This document shows, one piece after another, positions 1-9,639 of a stretch of 64,000 nt of DNA. The notes below the pieces were generated by a model. It was not told where the DNA came from. It searched no databases and worked only from the letters and a program-made list of their open reading frames with translations. Made by a program: the position numbers and the translations under genes. Within the stretch, counting starts at the first letter, position 1, and each line of letters starts with the position of its first letter. Source of the stretch: Zymoseptoria tritici IPO323 (taxonomy: Eukaryota; Ascomycota; Dothideomycetes; Mycosphaerellales; Mycosphaerellaceae); contig NC_018217.1 of the NCBI RefSeq assembly GCF_000219625.1, forward strand, positions 1,240,001-1,304,000, in the 5' to 3' direction.

Positions 1-30
1 CTCAAAACGGAGCAAATACCACGGCATTGA

Positions 31-870
31 CTACCCCTGCGTCTTCTTGATAAAGGCCAAATAGTCTGGATCTTGGATCGAAACATCGAGATCACCTGGA
101 GCCGGCTGCTGATATAGCTTCCAGGCTTCCTTTGCGATGTTCCTCGCCGTTGTCACTTTGGCTTCGTCGGACACTCTGCCTTCGATCACAATGGCGGCAG
201 AGTGTACACCTTTCGGACCATACTCCTTGTGCAGGCTGTGGGTGAGGTTGTACTGCGCGGCTTTGCACGATGCGAGGGAGAACTGTGGTGTTGTCAGTGG
301 ACGTTCTCTGGCTGAGACGAATCTGAGGCTGCGTACGAATTGTGGAAACGGATTCTTGTGGAGTCCGCCGCTGGTGACAAGAAATGAAGGAGTGGACTTC
401 TCGGTCTTCGCGGCTTCGACAAGCTTTGGCATCGCCCATTGAGATACCGTCAACATGCTCACGACAGATATCTAGTATGAGAGTGTCAGCGAAGCTCAGA
501 ACGGTGGTACAAAAAGGCCCACCATCAAATCTTTCTCGTACTCCTCATCGCTCCAATCAGTCAACAAACTGGTTCCAACTCTGGCGGCATTGTACAGCAC
601 ACACTCTAGCGGCCGACCCTTGAGCTTCGAATCTAGGTCCCGAAGAGCAGCCTTGACTTTATGACGGTTGGCCAGATCGATCTCGATGGCTTCGCAAGAT
701 GTTTTAGGTGCTGCCTTCTTTACGAACGCTACATCCTCTTGCAGCCGGGCGGAGTCTCGAGAAAGGAGGTAGACCTCGTTGAAGCCTTGCTCGGCAAAGT
801 ATGAGGCAACGTTCCGTCCAATGCCTGGTCCGGAACCGAAGACAACGAGTGCGCCGTGGGATGAGGACAT
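31..870 (-). CDS. Short-chain dehydrogenase/reductase-like protein
   Basis: Two exons, 511-870 and 31-471, separated by a 39-nt intron (GTACC...ACTAG), give 266 residues. The first exon has the Rossmann nucleotide-binding motif FGSGPGIGRNVA near residue 11 and the YNAARVG strand typical of the SDR family, so it should bind NAD(P)H. The second exon has SLASCKAAQYNLTHSL, where the family normally shows Tyr-x-x-x-Lys: the Lys is present but the position four residues before it is Leu, so the catalytic Tyr seems to be missing. It may be a non-canonical or non-catalytic SDR. Substrate is unknown. The stop codon is only 30 bases from the window edge, so the downstream neighbour cannot be seen. The start ATG at 868-870 directly precedes the Rossmann strand. 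Confidence 0.82.
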
Positions 871-1566
871 GTTGCTTTTTGTTCAGACTACGCTTCTTGC
901 TGTAGACGACTCAGTGGAGTTGACAGATGAGGCAAGCAATAGTGAGGTGTTTAACGGAGCTCACAGAGCGAATGCCTCTTGTTTTGGCTATTCGACATTG
1001 ATGTATGTCCATTTAGGTTACACCCCAAGCTGTGCTAAATTGGATCATACCTCGGGTGTGCAAATAGCGGATCGGCCGCTCCCTACTCTTGTCGCGAGGA
1101 TTCGACTTTCTTTTAACCTCACCATGCCCTTTGCTCTCGTGTGTTTCTTGCCTCCGCGGCTCGTCTTGCCACACAGACCTTCGGTCTGATATCCTTGTCC
1201 GCTCCGGGTTCTCTTGTTGTCGCTAATCTGGTTCCTGCCGTCAGCTCGATTTTCAGTGCCAGGCCTGTCGTCTCTCTTCCTTCGTTCCGTGCAAAATGGC
1301 GTTGCATTTAAGATGTACCAGCAGTTCGGGATGCTGCGCTTCGTAACCGGCTCTATGACATTGCATTCCTGGCAGCTCTAATGCGAAAGAACTTTGCTGC
1401 CTACGATACGCACCCGACTTGTGGATTTGACGCCATCGAGCTCTGGGAAGAGGCGCCCAAAGAAGGAGACAGGCCATAGCTCTCGCTCGACCGTCTCCCT
1501 AGTTCTTACCTTCAACACCTCTGTTCTGTCGACCAGGTCTCCGCCTTTCTTATACATTGCCAAAGA
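871..1566. other. Intergenic region with an orphan open frame
   Basis: Between the SDR gene and the kinase-like gene. Most of it shows nothing recognisable. On the + strand about 1315-1480 there is an unbroken frame of roughly 55 codons ending at a TAG, containing RNRLYDIAFLAALMRKNF and CGFDAIELWEEAPKEGD, which reads like protein. It has no clear start, partner exon or family. It may be a gene remnant or an unrecognised upstream exon of the kinase-like gene. Confidence 0.3.
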
Positions 1567-2820
1567 ATGTTCGGGACACCTCTATTGGGTGTCACGAGCC
1601 CGACTATCTGGAGACATCTTTCGGCTCGTGCCTGTCACCAGCCTTCAGCTTTCTTCAGTAGAAAGCTTACCAAAACCTTCGTCGGTATGGCTGGAAGCTA
1701 TACCGGATCGACTGGAACAGTCTATGCTGTCGAGAAGGTTCTCCAGGATAAAGGCCCTCCTCATGGGCGAGTCTTTCTGGCACGGTAGGTCCATAGTCAA
1801 ACTCGCCTTCTCAAACCAAACACTCACCATGGGTCCGGCTTCAGTGATGGTCGGAGGCCGGTCGTGCTGAAAGAAATCGCGCAGGTCTGGGACCTCCGAC
1901 GCGATATGTATGCCCGCACCATCGATTCTCCACACGTGCGAAAGCTGCTGGACACGGTACCGGCGCACAAGATCTTTGTCTTCGAGTACCTGAACGAGGA
2001 TCTGCTGAAGCTTACGTGGAAGAAGCTCCCTTCGCCTGTACTCAGGTCAATTCTGAAGGCCGGCCTCCGCGGACTCGCGTCTCTACACGAGAAGGACATC
2101 GTGCACACGGGTACCTGCCTCTCCACCTGCACCCGCTCAAGTCCCTGAGCTGAGCTAATCTTGGACAGACGTCAAAGCGGACAATTTCCTGGTTCAGATT
2201 GCTCTAGATGACGATCCAAGTAAGATCAGGCTCGAAAAAGTAGAGCTGGGCGATCTCGAGGACTCGGCTCCAATTCCGAATGGCCAAAGCCTTGTCGGCG
2301 CACAACTCGGCAATGACATGTGGCGAAGTCCTGAAGCGCATGCAATGGGACCAATCAAGACCCCCTCGGATATGTTTTCCTTCGGAATAGTCGTATGTCT
2401 CGCCGCAATCGCTAGCATTAAACACACTGACAGTTCGAGCAGTGCTTGTTCGCCATGACTCAGGTCCTGCCGTTTGCAGTCGATGTAGACAAACTGGAGC
2501 CTGGAATCGAAAAGCCCGTAGTTATCATGGAACGACAACTGTCATACTTTGCGGACGAGGATACGCTGGAAGGCTTGCTGAAGTACCTTGGGGAGAGCAA
2601 TCAGTTCGTACAGCTTTTCAGAGTCCTCAAAAGTGGCTTTGGAGACCATCAACCCAGACGACCGTTTGCACTCTGGCAGGGCCTGGATGTTGAGAACGAG
2701 GACGCTTTCAGGGATTTGGTCGTCAAGTTGACCAATTTTGACCCTACCAAGCGACTCACGGCATCACAAGCTCTGCAACACGAGTGGCTCAGAGACGTGC
2801 GGGACATATCGCCTACCTAA
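1567..2820 (+). CDS. Protein-kinase-like protein (atypical Ser/Thr kinase fold)
   Basis: Four exons (1567-1784, 1845-2110, 2169-2392, 2440-2820) keep frame and give 362 residues. Kinase landmarks in order: glycine loop GSYTGSTGTVY, the ATP-binding Lys in RRPVVLKEI (just after intron 1), catalytic loop HTDVKADN (formed exactly at the intron 2 junction), WRSPEAH in place of APE, and SDMFSFGIV for the F-helix. The DFG motif is altered: the matching strand reads LGDLEDSAP. HxDxKxxN is intact, so phosphotransfer is possible, but the changed metal-binding motif makes activity uncertain. The C-terminus LTNFDPTKRLTASQALQHEWL is the usual end of a kinase domain. The N-terminus is the weakest part of the model; the start at 1567 is the first in-frame ATG. 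Substrate and pathway unknown. Confidence 0.78.
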
Positions 2821-2923
2821 GCTAGTTGTCTGCAGCGTCAAGCTGTGAACGATGGAGCAGGTTACAAGCACAGCTAAACTTTGGACTTCGGGCGCCGGAC
2901 GCCACCACCTTGGTCCGTGAAAG

Positions 2924-3328
2924 ATGTTCTTGAGACGAACGGACACTGACGAGCCGGAAATCTCCGCAGCCTCGATGCCGTCTAGATCGCCGGCGTGGAA
3001 GTCATCAGCATGGTCCGTCTCAGATGTTTCCGAGATGCTGCCCATTGAAGAGCCGTGCTTCTCTCCAGATCGTAAGACCGAGGATGGATTCCTTCACAAG
3101 AAGCAAGACACTCTCCGCCCGGCTCGCTTTCATGCTCTGTTGCTGAGCGTAAATCGTAAGAGCTATTGGTATGGGAAGCGTTCCGGCGACGTGAGTCAGT
3201 CAAACTATTCAAACAGAACTTTTGATCCCTACTTAGCGCACCTACAGAATTATGACAGACTGCATAGAATCATCTTCGACGAACATCTTTGGCATGCCCC
3301 AGCCTCCGTGAAGTCGAAACGTTTGTGA
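2924..3328 (+). CDS. Small hypothetical protein
   Basis: A 134-codon frame starting MFLRRTDTDEPEI. I do not recognise a family. A 57-nt segment with intron ends (GTGAGT at about 3190, CTACAG before AATTATGAC) lies in frame, so the product is 134 residues if unspliced or about 115 if spliced. The sequence is rich in Ser, Asp and Lys with a weakly basic end (SVKSKRL). No signal peptide or membrane segment is visible. It lies just downstream of the kinase-like gene on the same strand and could be a separate small gene or a chance frame. Confidence 0.33.
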   Translation: MFLRRTDTDEPEISAASMPSRSPAWKSSAWSVSDVSEMLPIEEPCFSPDRKTEDGFLHKKQDTLRPARFHALLLSVNRKSYWYGKRSGDVSQSNYSNRTFDPYLAHLQNYDRLHRIIFDEHLWHAPASVKSKRL

Positions 3329-4764
3329 CCACTCCTCAACCTCGAACAGGAATCCCACCATTATATCGCTGACATGCTGCTATTTCTCCACAGCCTATCG
3401 GAGACCCGGGACCTAGCCCTTTTATCGATCGCTGCACGCCGTTCCTCGAGAATTTCGTGCAGCTTTCTGTCGGCCGCATCAGCAGGGAACAACCTATACG
3501 CACAAGCACGATTTGCAGTGGCTTGCCACTCGATCTGTGGCCAGATCCTCGACCACGTCGCCTGACACTCACAGCTCGCTCGGATGTATTCACCTGCTCG
3601 CCTGTGAGCTCACCCTCTGAACGAGAAGCAATGTCAAGAGCAACCTCACGGCACAAGAGCTCCTGCTACTTTCCAGAGAGTCTTCACATCGTTGCTAAAT
3701 CCTGAGAGTCGTCATCGGCGATACGCGGCGTGGCTTCTCGAACATATCACAAGTGTCCGTCGATATTGCCATCACCACCTATCAAGTACCGGCAAATTGA
3801 CCTGTCACGGCTGTCCTTGTTCCGACGTTCCCGACTGCTCGGGCTGTTTTCAATCGGGGTTTGTTGCGGGCATACTGTCTTCGTCGCTTCGCTTCGTCGT
3901 ATATAATTGTTCATACCAGATACACAACGTACACTTCTGTCAACTCTCTCATTTGAACTTTAATGGGAGATCGATGTTAATTTCCTCCGCGAGTATCGCT
4001 TGTGCCGCGGGCTGGTCGAATGAGGTCAATTTTTACGCGGTAAACCATGGTGTTGAGACTGCTATAAGCTACACTTCTCATGCGTTGTACCGCCTCGACA
4101 AGCATTCCAAAGCAGATTGTATCATCCAATGAAACAGTCTATATATTCGATAACTCTCAAGCGATGACTAATCTTCAGGGTATCACACCCTTGACACGTT
4201 GGCCGGTTGGCGCAATGGGTAAGGCGATACCTGCCTTGGTATTATCGTATCACCGCTGACAATCACGCAGTAGCGCGTTGTTCGTATTCTCAACGTCTCG
4301 TGTTCGAGTATCAATTCTAACGGGTGTTCAGGGTTTTCGGCTCGACGATAGGCTTGTCCTACGCTCTTGTACACCAAAGGTTGTGGTTTCGGTGAGTACT
4401 GTCTGCACATCACTGCATATACTCCATACTGATTCATCGCAGAGTACCATGCTGGTCGACCTTTGACTGATCTAAGATCAGTGCATCTCTTTTTTGCATT
4501 CAGGGGGGTCGTGCTCCTTCCTGCAGGACTTCACATTTCACCGTCTTGCCGCCAAAACCATCCATCTATACGCCGCGGACTCCGCTGAGACGCAATATCG
4601 CTGGCGCCGTGCCACCTTCACTGCACAGCCCACAACTTTTGCTCTTGCCGGTGCGTCAAAGTGAGTCACTGTTGCGTGCTTCTGCCCACCATACACTTAG
4701 CTGCACTACGCCCACTGGCGTTGTCGTAAAACACTGCGCAGTGAAGCACTGGGAACCTCGCGAT
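3329..4764. other. Intergenic region, with a tRNA-like relic
   Basis: No convincing gene. Frames here use non-ATG starts and show no family. At 4200-4330 there is a tRNA-like stretch. TGGCGCAATGGG fits the RNA polymerase III A-box, and GTTCGAG about 90 bases later resembles a B-box. The expected acceptor pairing (GCCGGTT with AACGGGT) has one mismatch and one wobble, and no regular T-stem forms. Confidence 0.45.
4200..4335 (+). pseudogene. Possible degenerate tRNA or tRNA-derived element
   Basis: The A-box-like sequence TGGCGCAATGGG near 4208 and the B-box-like GTGTTCGAGTATC near 4303 have correct order and a spacing that would require an intron or insertion. The cloverleaf cannot be closed: the acceptor has a mismatch and the T-arm does not pair. 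A functional tRNA is therefore unlikely. A decayed intron-containing tRNA or the head of a SINE-like element are the alternatives. Confidence 0.25.
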
Positions 4765-4965
4765 ATGATCAGGTCCTCTTTTCGTTCCATCTGGAAGATT
4801 GCGAAGTGGCCTTTCCTGCTGACACTTCCCGTCACCTTTCTACCATTTCTTCTTGCATCAATCAGCGGCATCATATTCGCTTTCTGGAACGATGCTCTTA
4901 TATACGACAATACCGACAAATGGCTGTTGGAAGTCAAGGAGCTTATGGGCGACTGGGGCGTAGGC
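4765..4965 (+). pseudogene. 5' part of a membrane-protein gene broken by the transposon nest
   Basis: From ATG 4765 the frame starts MIRSSFRSIWKIAKW, runs through one strong membrane segment (LPVTFLPFLLASISGIIFAF) and ends GDWGVG where the outer transposon begins. The frame resumes at 23147 with GNAPTFRQFQDTHNDF. Joining the two sides after removing one target-duplication copy gives ...GAC TGG GGC GTA GGC GGC AAT GCC... with no frame change, so both pieces are one original gene. The remaining 5' piece reads into the transposon and stops at a TAG (4975-4977), leaving only about 70 residues. Family not recognised. A possible longer N-terminus upstream has no ATG in frame. Confidence 0.72.
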
Positions 4966-4988
4966 TATCTTATGTAGATCAGAACCGC
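4966..4988 (+). repeat. Left terminal inverted repeat of outer transposon
   Basis: Begins TATCTTATGTAG and ends AGAACCGC; exact reverse complement of 23114-23136. It extends one base outward (C4965) if the 8-bp target duplication is correct. The duplicated target copy is immediately left (4956-4965). Confidence 0.92.
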
Positions 4989-5034
4989 TCTGGGCACTTA
5001 TTCTCGCCTTAGGCTCGAATGTGCTCTACACGTA

Positions 5035-5130
5035 ACAGGCAAGCCTGTCGCCTTCGGCGATAGGCTTTTATACTAGACCCCTTTGGGGCTAGCGCCCCTT
5101 TCGGGGCAAACCTATTCCCCTTCGGGGCAA
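5035..5130. repeat. Subterminal hairpin cluster
   Basis: Several short palindromes stand in a row: ACAGGC-AA-GCCTGT (5035-5048), AAGCCTGTCGCC with GGCGATAGGCTT around a TTC loop (5041-5067), ACCCC-TTT-GGGGC (about 5079-5090), GCCCC-TTTC-GGGGC (about 5094-5107) and CCCC-TTCG-GGGC (about 5117-5128). Loops are mostly TTCG or TTTC/TTTG. Subterminal hairpins of this sort can serve as transposase or helicase binding sites; that role is inference. Confidence 0.7.
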
Positions 5131-5459
5131 GATTGTTTATATTAGAGGGCTCCGCAATAATTCTAGCTAATAGGAATAACAGGAGGAGGAAAGTGCCTAG
5201 AGGGTCTAAGCTAGTTTCTACACTGTTATATAAGGATGTCGTTATCTTTTCGGTAAAGAAATACTAAACTCCTTCTACTGTACCTAGTATTAAATATCCT
5301 ATAGTAGAATCTACTATATACCCTTAAATCCCTAAACTCTACGTATATACGCGTTTTTTTCCCCCGAAACCGACTAAAAACTATGCTAAACACGTCTAGT
5401 CGTCCTAACACGCCTTATCCTAGCAGCGAGCTTATAGTATACGCTAATTCTAACTTCGT
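5131..5459. other. Leader of outer transposon before the DUF6589-like gene
   Basis: AT-rich, RIP-altered sequence between the hairpin cluster and the first readable part of the DUF6589-like gene. No clear reading frame, promoter motif or repeat could be supported. The true N-terminus of the downstream gene could begin here. Confidence 0.4.
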
Positions 5460-8440
5460 TTCCCCCGACGCTACGCCTTAGGGTAGAACGTCTAGTTAGT
5501 CCTCGTCTGCTTCTCCCTAGTCGTCCCCCGATAGCGATATCGACAACGATATACACAGCCCTAGCGGAACCCTCCGGTTAAGACAGACGAGACGTGTAAT
5601 AGAGCGTAAGCGCGACGAGGTCTTATAGCAATTACGTAACTACCGCCTGTTAGTGCCTAAGTTCGTCGAGTCCTAGATTATTAAGGATAGCCGTAGGGCC
5701 GCGAGGCAACGTTCTTAGAAGATCGAAGAGAGAATTCGTATCGCTAGTTAGCAGTTTAAAAAGCTTTAGGGAAAGGGCGTAATCGAGAAGGAGCTTAATA
5801 CATTAATAAAACATGTTCCTATACTTAGGAGGTTTAGCGGCCCTAAGCCCTTAAGCTAGGCTAAAGGTAGCGAGCCTACTCCTTCGGGGCAGTATACATA
5901 GGGAGCTAGTAAGGGCAGTCGTAGTATATATGTCTAGCTGTATATAGAGGACGGCAGTAAAGAGGATAAGAATACACTGCCGGAGGCTAGCTCTAATACT
6001 TAGGGGGTAATACCTATAGCAGCGGGTATCGCTTCGGGGCAAATAGAGGGTAGTTAATTAGGACAGTCCGGTCTAGCTAGTAGTAACGGGGACGATTTAG
6101 AGCAGTCGGATAGCGAGGACGACGAGATGCGTCGGTACGTATAGCCCTACGCCTTCGTAGAGGTGTACGCTTTAATACGGCGCCTCGCCCTAACGTAGTA
6201 TAAACTGCTATCGGGGCTGCTCCGCAACCTTCGCAGCTCTCGTAAGAGCATAGAGCGCTACGAGAGGGAACTAGATCGCCGGATCTTTATATTTAGTGCA
6301 AACGTTCTCTACTCGCGGTATCGTAATAAGTCTAACTAGCTTGCTCGTATTATAGGTAATTACCTTACCCTTAATAGCCTTAACCGTAGGGCGCTAGATA
6401 TACTCGCGGGACAGGGTTTTGTATCTGGCTATTCTACTATTAACTAGGACCTCTACAATTACGCTAGAAGGCAGAAGGTACAGTTACCTCTTATAGTATG
6501 TCCTGTTTCTGCGCTAACCGGTCTAGTAAGAACTTATCCGCCTTTCTCGCATTTTAAATACATTTATTATATACGATAATATAAACTTTATAGACAGGGT
6601 CCGAGACTCTTCCGTATCGACCGGGGACGTTATAAGGAACCTTACTACTGCGTTAATAATTAAGAGCGACTACATCCCCGAGGGCGGTCTTACACAGGAT
6701 ATGTTTACGCCCTATACGGGTTTAAAACTAAAGGATGTATTTAACTCCCTACCGCTCTACCCCTGTAATAAGTACGCCTACCGATTGTCTATATATTATA
6801 TGCATTCCGCTATAATAGCGCAGTTCGGGGTTAATATTAAGCACTTAAGCAGTAACGATTTCGTCTGCAAACAGACGAAGTAGCCTAGGATTAGTAAGCT
6901 TCTACCTAGTAGGTGCAGATACTACCCTATCGGGGCGATCTTCTAGAACGAGGGTACTATCGACGGCACCGCCGTAGTGCACGAGGATATCTAGATTAAC
7001 AAGTTTAAGTTCGTAGTAGACGATCCGATATTCCGCAACCGCTTGTAGCTTATATATAAGGATTAGTTAACCGCTATGCGCATCCGCAGTATTAAGCAGG
7101 AGTTACAAGAGGCGAACTGTACCTTCGACCGCCGCGAATAGCTTATCGGGCCCTCCTTCTTCTTCTATACTATTATAAACCTCTGCTTTACCGTTAGTAA
7201 GCTCTTTTAGTCGTACTAGCCTAGTAGCATAGCTAACCTACACTCCGTCTAGAGTAACATTAACTAGTTCGGGGTAACTAACCTACCTAAGAAGAAGTTA
7301 CCGTACTAGAAGCTGCGGCTAGTAGTGCTCTAGGGCTATTAGGCTCGCGTTATATAGCTGTTCGTGTTAGCTATGCGGCGTAGGAGGTTAATTAGCTCGT
7401 ATAGGAATAACTATGCTAGACTTACTAACATTAACATCGTGCGAGAGGCTCTATAACACCTCTCGCCTAGGAGATACGTGTCTATTCTGTCCGACATATA
7501 CTAGCAGATACTAGTACTAGAGGCGTAGGCAGCGCAAGGAAAGGACCTAGACCTAGTGCGATTTAGCCCCGAAAGCAACTAGCCTAGCCCCGAAGCTACC
7601 CCTAACGACACGAATACCCGCAGCGCTACTACCCTTACGTTAACCCGACGTATGCATATTACCGAGCTTTAGATAACGCTCCGTTAGGCTACCCGCCGCA
7701 TAGATATTAGATACGTCGACCGGTATCTCGAGCAACTAGCTATTATATTTTTCGGGGCTAGTTAGAGCAATTACGGCAGAGAGATGCTATACTTCTAGTA
7801 GCTCCTCTTAAACTCGGCCCTAGTACTTTAGCAGGCGTTATTAGCTTATAGCTTCGTAAACATAGCTAGTCGGTATAGCAAAGGGCTTGCAGTAGACGAG
7901 CTGCTAAAGCTTAAGAATAGGCGGTATTAGAATAAGATAAAGGCCTACAAGAACTTAACACACGACGTCGACGCTATATTTATTAAAGTCGCTCTCTCTA
8001 CGAAAGCTATAGCGAAGTAGTATATATTACTTAAAGAGGAGTTCGGCACGAAGAACTTAGGAGGGCATTTATACAAGGACACTAGTTACGATACATAGGG
8101 TCTAGTACAGAAGCTCCTTAGGGGTTTTGCAGCCCCCCCGAAAGCAGGCTTTACTACCTATAGCACTATCGACAAGACGAGTATCCGTAACCCGTATACT
8201 AATAGACGCAACTTAATTAGAGCTTAGATCGATAAGTTTAATACTAAACACGTCGAGCGGCGGCATATAAGGGTCGCTGTAGTACCTAAAGTCGCCCTAC
8301 GCTATAATATAGACGGGCTAGAGGTTAATCTATTAGCCTCTTATAATATTAGTAAGGGTAATATAGACGATAGGGAGGTCCTACTACTTAATCCTAAGCT
8401 ATACTAGACGATAGGACCTGTGTTTACGCATTTCGTTTAA
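5460..8440 (+). pseudogene. DUF6589-family-like gene, candidate transposase, broken by RIP-type stops
   Basis: Reading TAG/TAA as former CAG, CAA or TGG codons, one frame runs through almost the whole stretch. Landmarks: Ser/Gln/Asp-rich N-terminus (about 5460-5570), a region with FSANVLYSRYRN followed by IIGNYL (about 6280-6370), YDNINFIDRVRD (about 6570-6610), IPEGGLTQDMF (about 6675-6705), LTAMRIRSIKQE then TFDRRE (about 7065-7140), and a C-terminal part with SNYGREMLYF (about 7770). The order yDN, then GGLrq, then LTa.RIRs and FDRREW agrees with what I know of fungal DUF6589 proteins, which are multicopy and of unproven function. A 31-nt segment 6496-6526 (GTATGT...GCTAAC...CTAG) restores frame and may be a very short intron. 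Being the most transposase-like gene of the element is inference. Confidence 0.7.
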
Positions 8441-8610
8441 ATTAATCTCTGTCGGGGCTATTGCTATACTTATTCTCGGTCTAAATTAACGCTTTTGGCA
8501 GTGCTCGTTAGTAATGCAGTCTTAATCTAAATAACGCTAGCCCTGCCTATTAAAAACCAATTCTAGCTATTAGGGCTAATATAGTATCTATCGGGGCTAA
8601 ACTAGCATAA

Positions 8611-9139
8611 TTATCTCGCTAAAACCGACGATCCGCGCTCGTCCTACTACTAAGGACACTACGTGTCCTTCTTCCCGCCGCTACCGCTGCTATCCTTCTT
8701 CCCGCTACTACCGCTACTATCCTTCTTCCCGCTGCTACCGCCGTCGCCCTTCTTCTCGCTACTACTACTACTACCTTTCTTGCCGAATAATTCGGACAGC
8801 TGCTGCTTCTTACTAGCCGACAGCTCCTTCTTACTATTATCCTTCTTGCTGCCGTCCTTCTTACTATCGTCCTTCTTGCTCGCATCCTTCTTATTAGAGT
8901 CCTTGCTAGAGTCCTTGCTAGAGTCCTTCTTGCTAGAGCTGCTACTACCGTTCCTACCGCCTCTACTGCCTTCCCCGCCTCTACCTATATTCCTACTATT
9001 GCCTCTACCGCGGCGACCCGAAGCCTAGCGCCTGTAGTACTAAAGGCGCGCCCTCTGCATGCCGTTGCGAAGTAGGAAGTTACGTATACCGATCTCTATA
9101 GCGCGGTCTATAACGATATTAGTTAGCGGCAGCCCGCGG
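8611..9139 (-). pseudogene. 3' part of transposon gene: basic, Lys/Ser/Gly-rich tail
   Basis: Continuation of the minus-strand gene that begins at about 17910; the chromovirus separates the two parts. Joining the strands across the CGCGG duplication keeps frame. This part starts with IVIDRAIEIGIRN, passes an Arg/Gly-rich stretch, then a long Lys/Ser/Asp/Gly run, part of which is encoded by 27-bp tandem repeats at 8666-8746 (SSGKKD-like units). It ends at a TAA (8611-8613). Such a tail would bind nucleic acid or be a disordered linker. The gene is tail to tail with the DUF6589-like gene. Confidence 0.6.
8666..8746. repeat. Three 27-bp tandem repeats
   Basis: Units 8666-8692, 8693-8719 and 8720-8746 start TCCTTCTTCCCGC. 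On the minus strand they encode a Gly/Ser/Lys/Lys/Asp pattern. Further degenerate TCCTTCTT-spaced units continue to about 8940. Confidence 0.8.
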
Positions 9140-9354
9140 TGTAAAAGGTGCAATTAAGGATAGAGTAGCAGTATGAATCACTTCAGAACAGACTCGATTC
9201 GATACTCTCTCGGAAGGAGGAGATTCTACGTATCCTTATACTACAGGCGCAATCTGGCTTAAACGAGCTTAAAAGGCCCTAGTAGGGGTGCATATGCCGC
9301 TAAGGTAGGGGATTAGATGCCGATTGTCGGTATTCGGCGGAGGCAGATGTAACA
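9140..9354 (-). repeat. Left LTR (3' LTR of the element)
   Basis: 215 bp, begins TGTAAAAGG and ends GATGTAACA on the + strand. No indels against the right LTR; nine transitions. Confidence 0.93.
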
Positions 9355-9639
9355 TAGCCCCCCTCCTTGCGTAGAGCGTCGCGCTCTAAACGGTTTTACC
9401 TCGAGTGAATTCTTTTTGGTGTTTGCCAAGTTTAATAGCCTAAGGCCTTAATTAGGGTCTACTGCGGCTTTAAAACTTAGGCTCGGATCCCTCGAGTTCT
9501 TCTCTTCTTTAATAACCTTATGCAGACTTAGTAAGTGTAACTTAATCCTATCTAATAGCCAAATAGGTCTAAAAGTGCCCCCCTAAGGGGCATTTGTAGC
9601 CTGTATAGTGCTAACGTAGCGTTTAGTTCCTTTCTAGCC

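Noticed and set aside
3692..4132. 146-codon + strand frame
   Set aside because: Starts at a non-ATG codon, no family, and lies in low-structure intergenic sequence.
5100..5128. GC-rich hairpins as mitochondrial GC clusters
   Set aside because: The surroundings are nuclear genes with spliceosomal introns and RIP-altered nuclear transposons; only the hairpin style is similar.
8666..8940. Regular short repeats that could suggest a CRISPR-like array
   Set aside because: Units are directly adjacent without unique spacers, encode a Gly/Ser/Lys pattern, and lie in a eukaryotic transposon gene.
8663..9028. Plus-strand Phe/Leu/Pro-rich frame looking like a membrane protein
   Set aside because: It is the complement of the Lys/Ser/Gly-rich tail of the minus-strand transposon gene.
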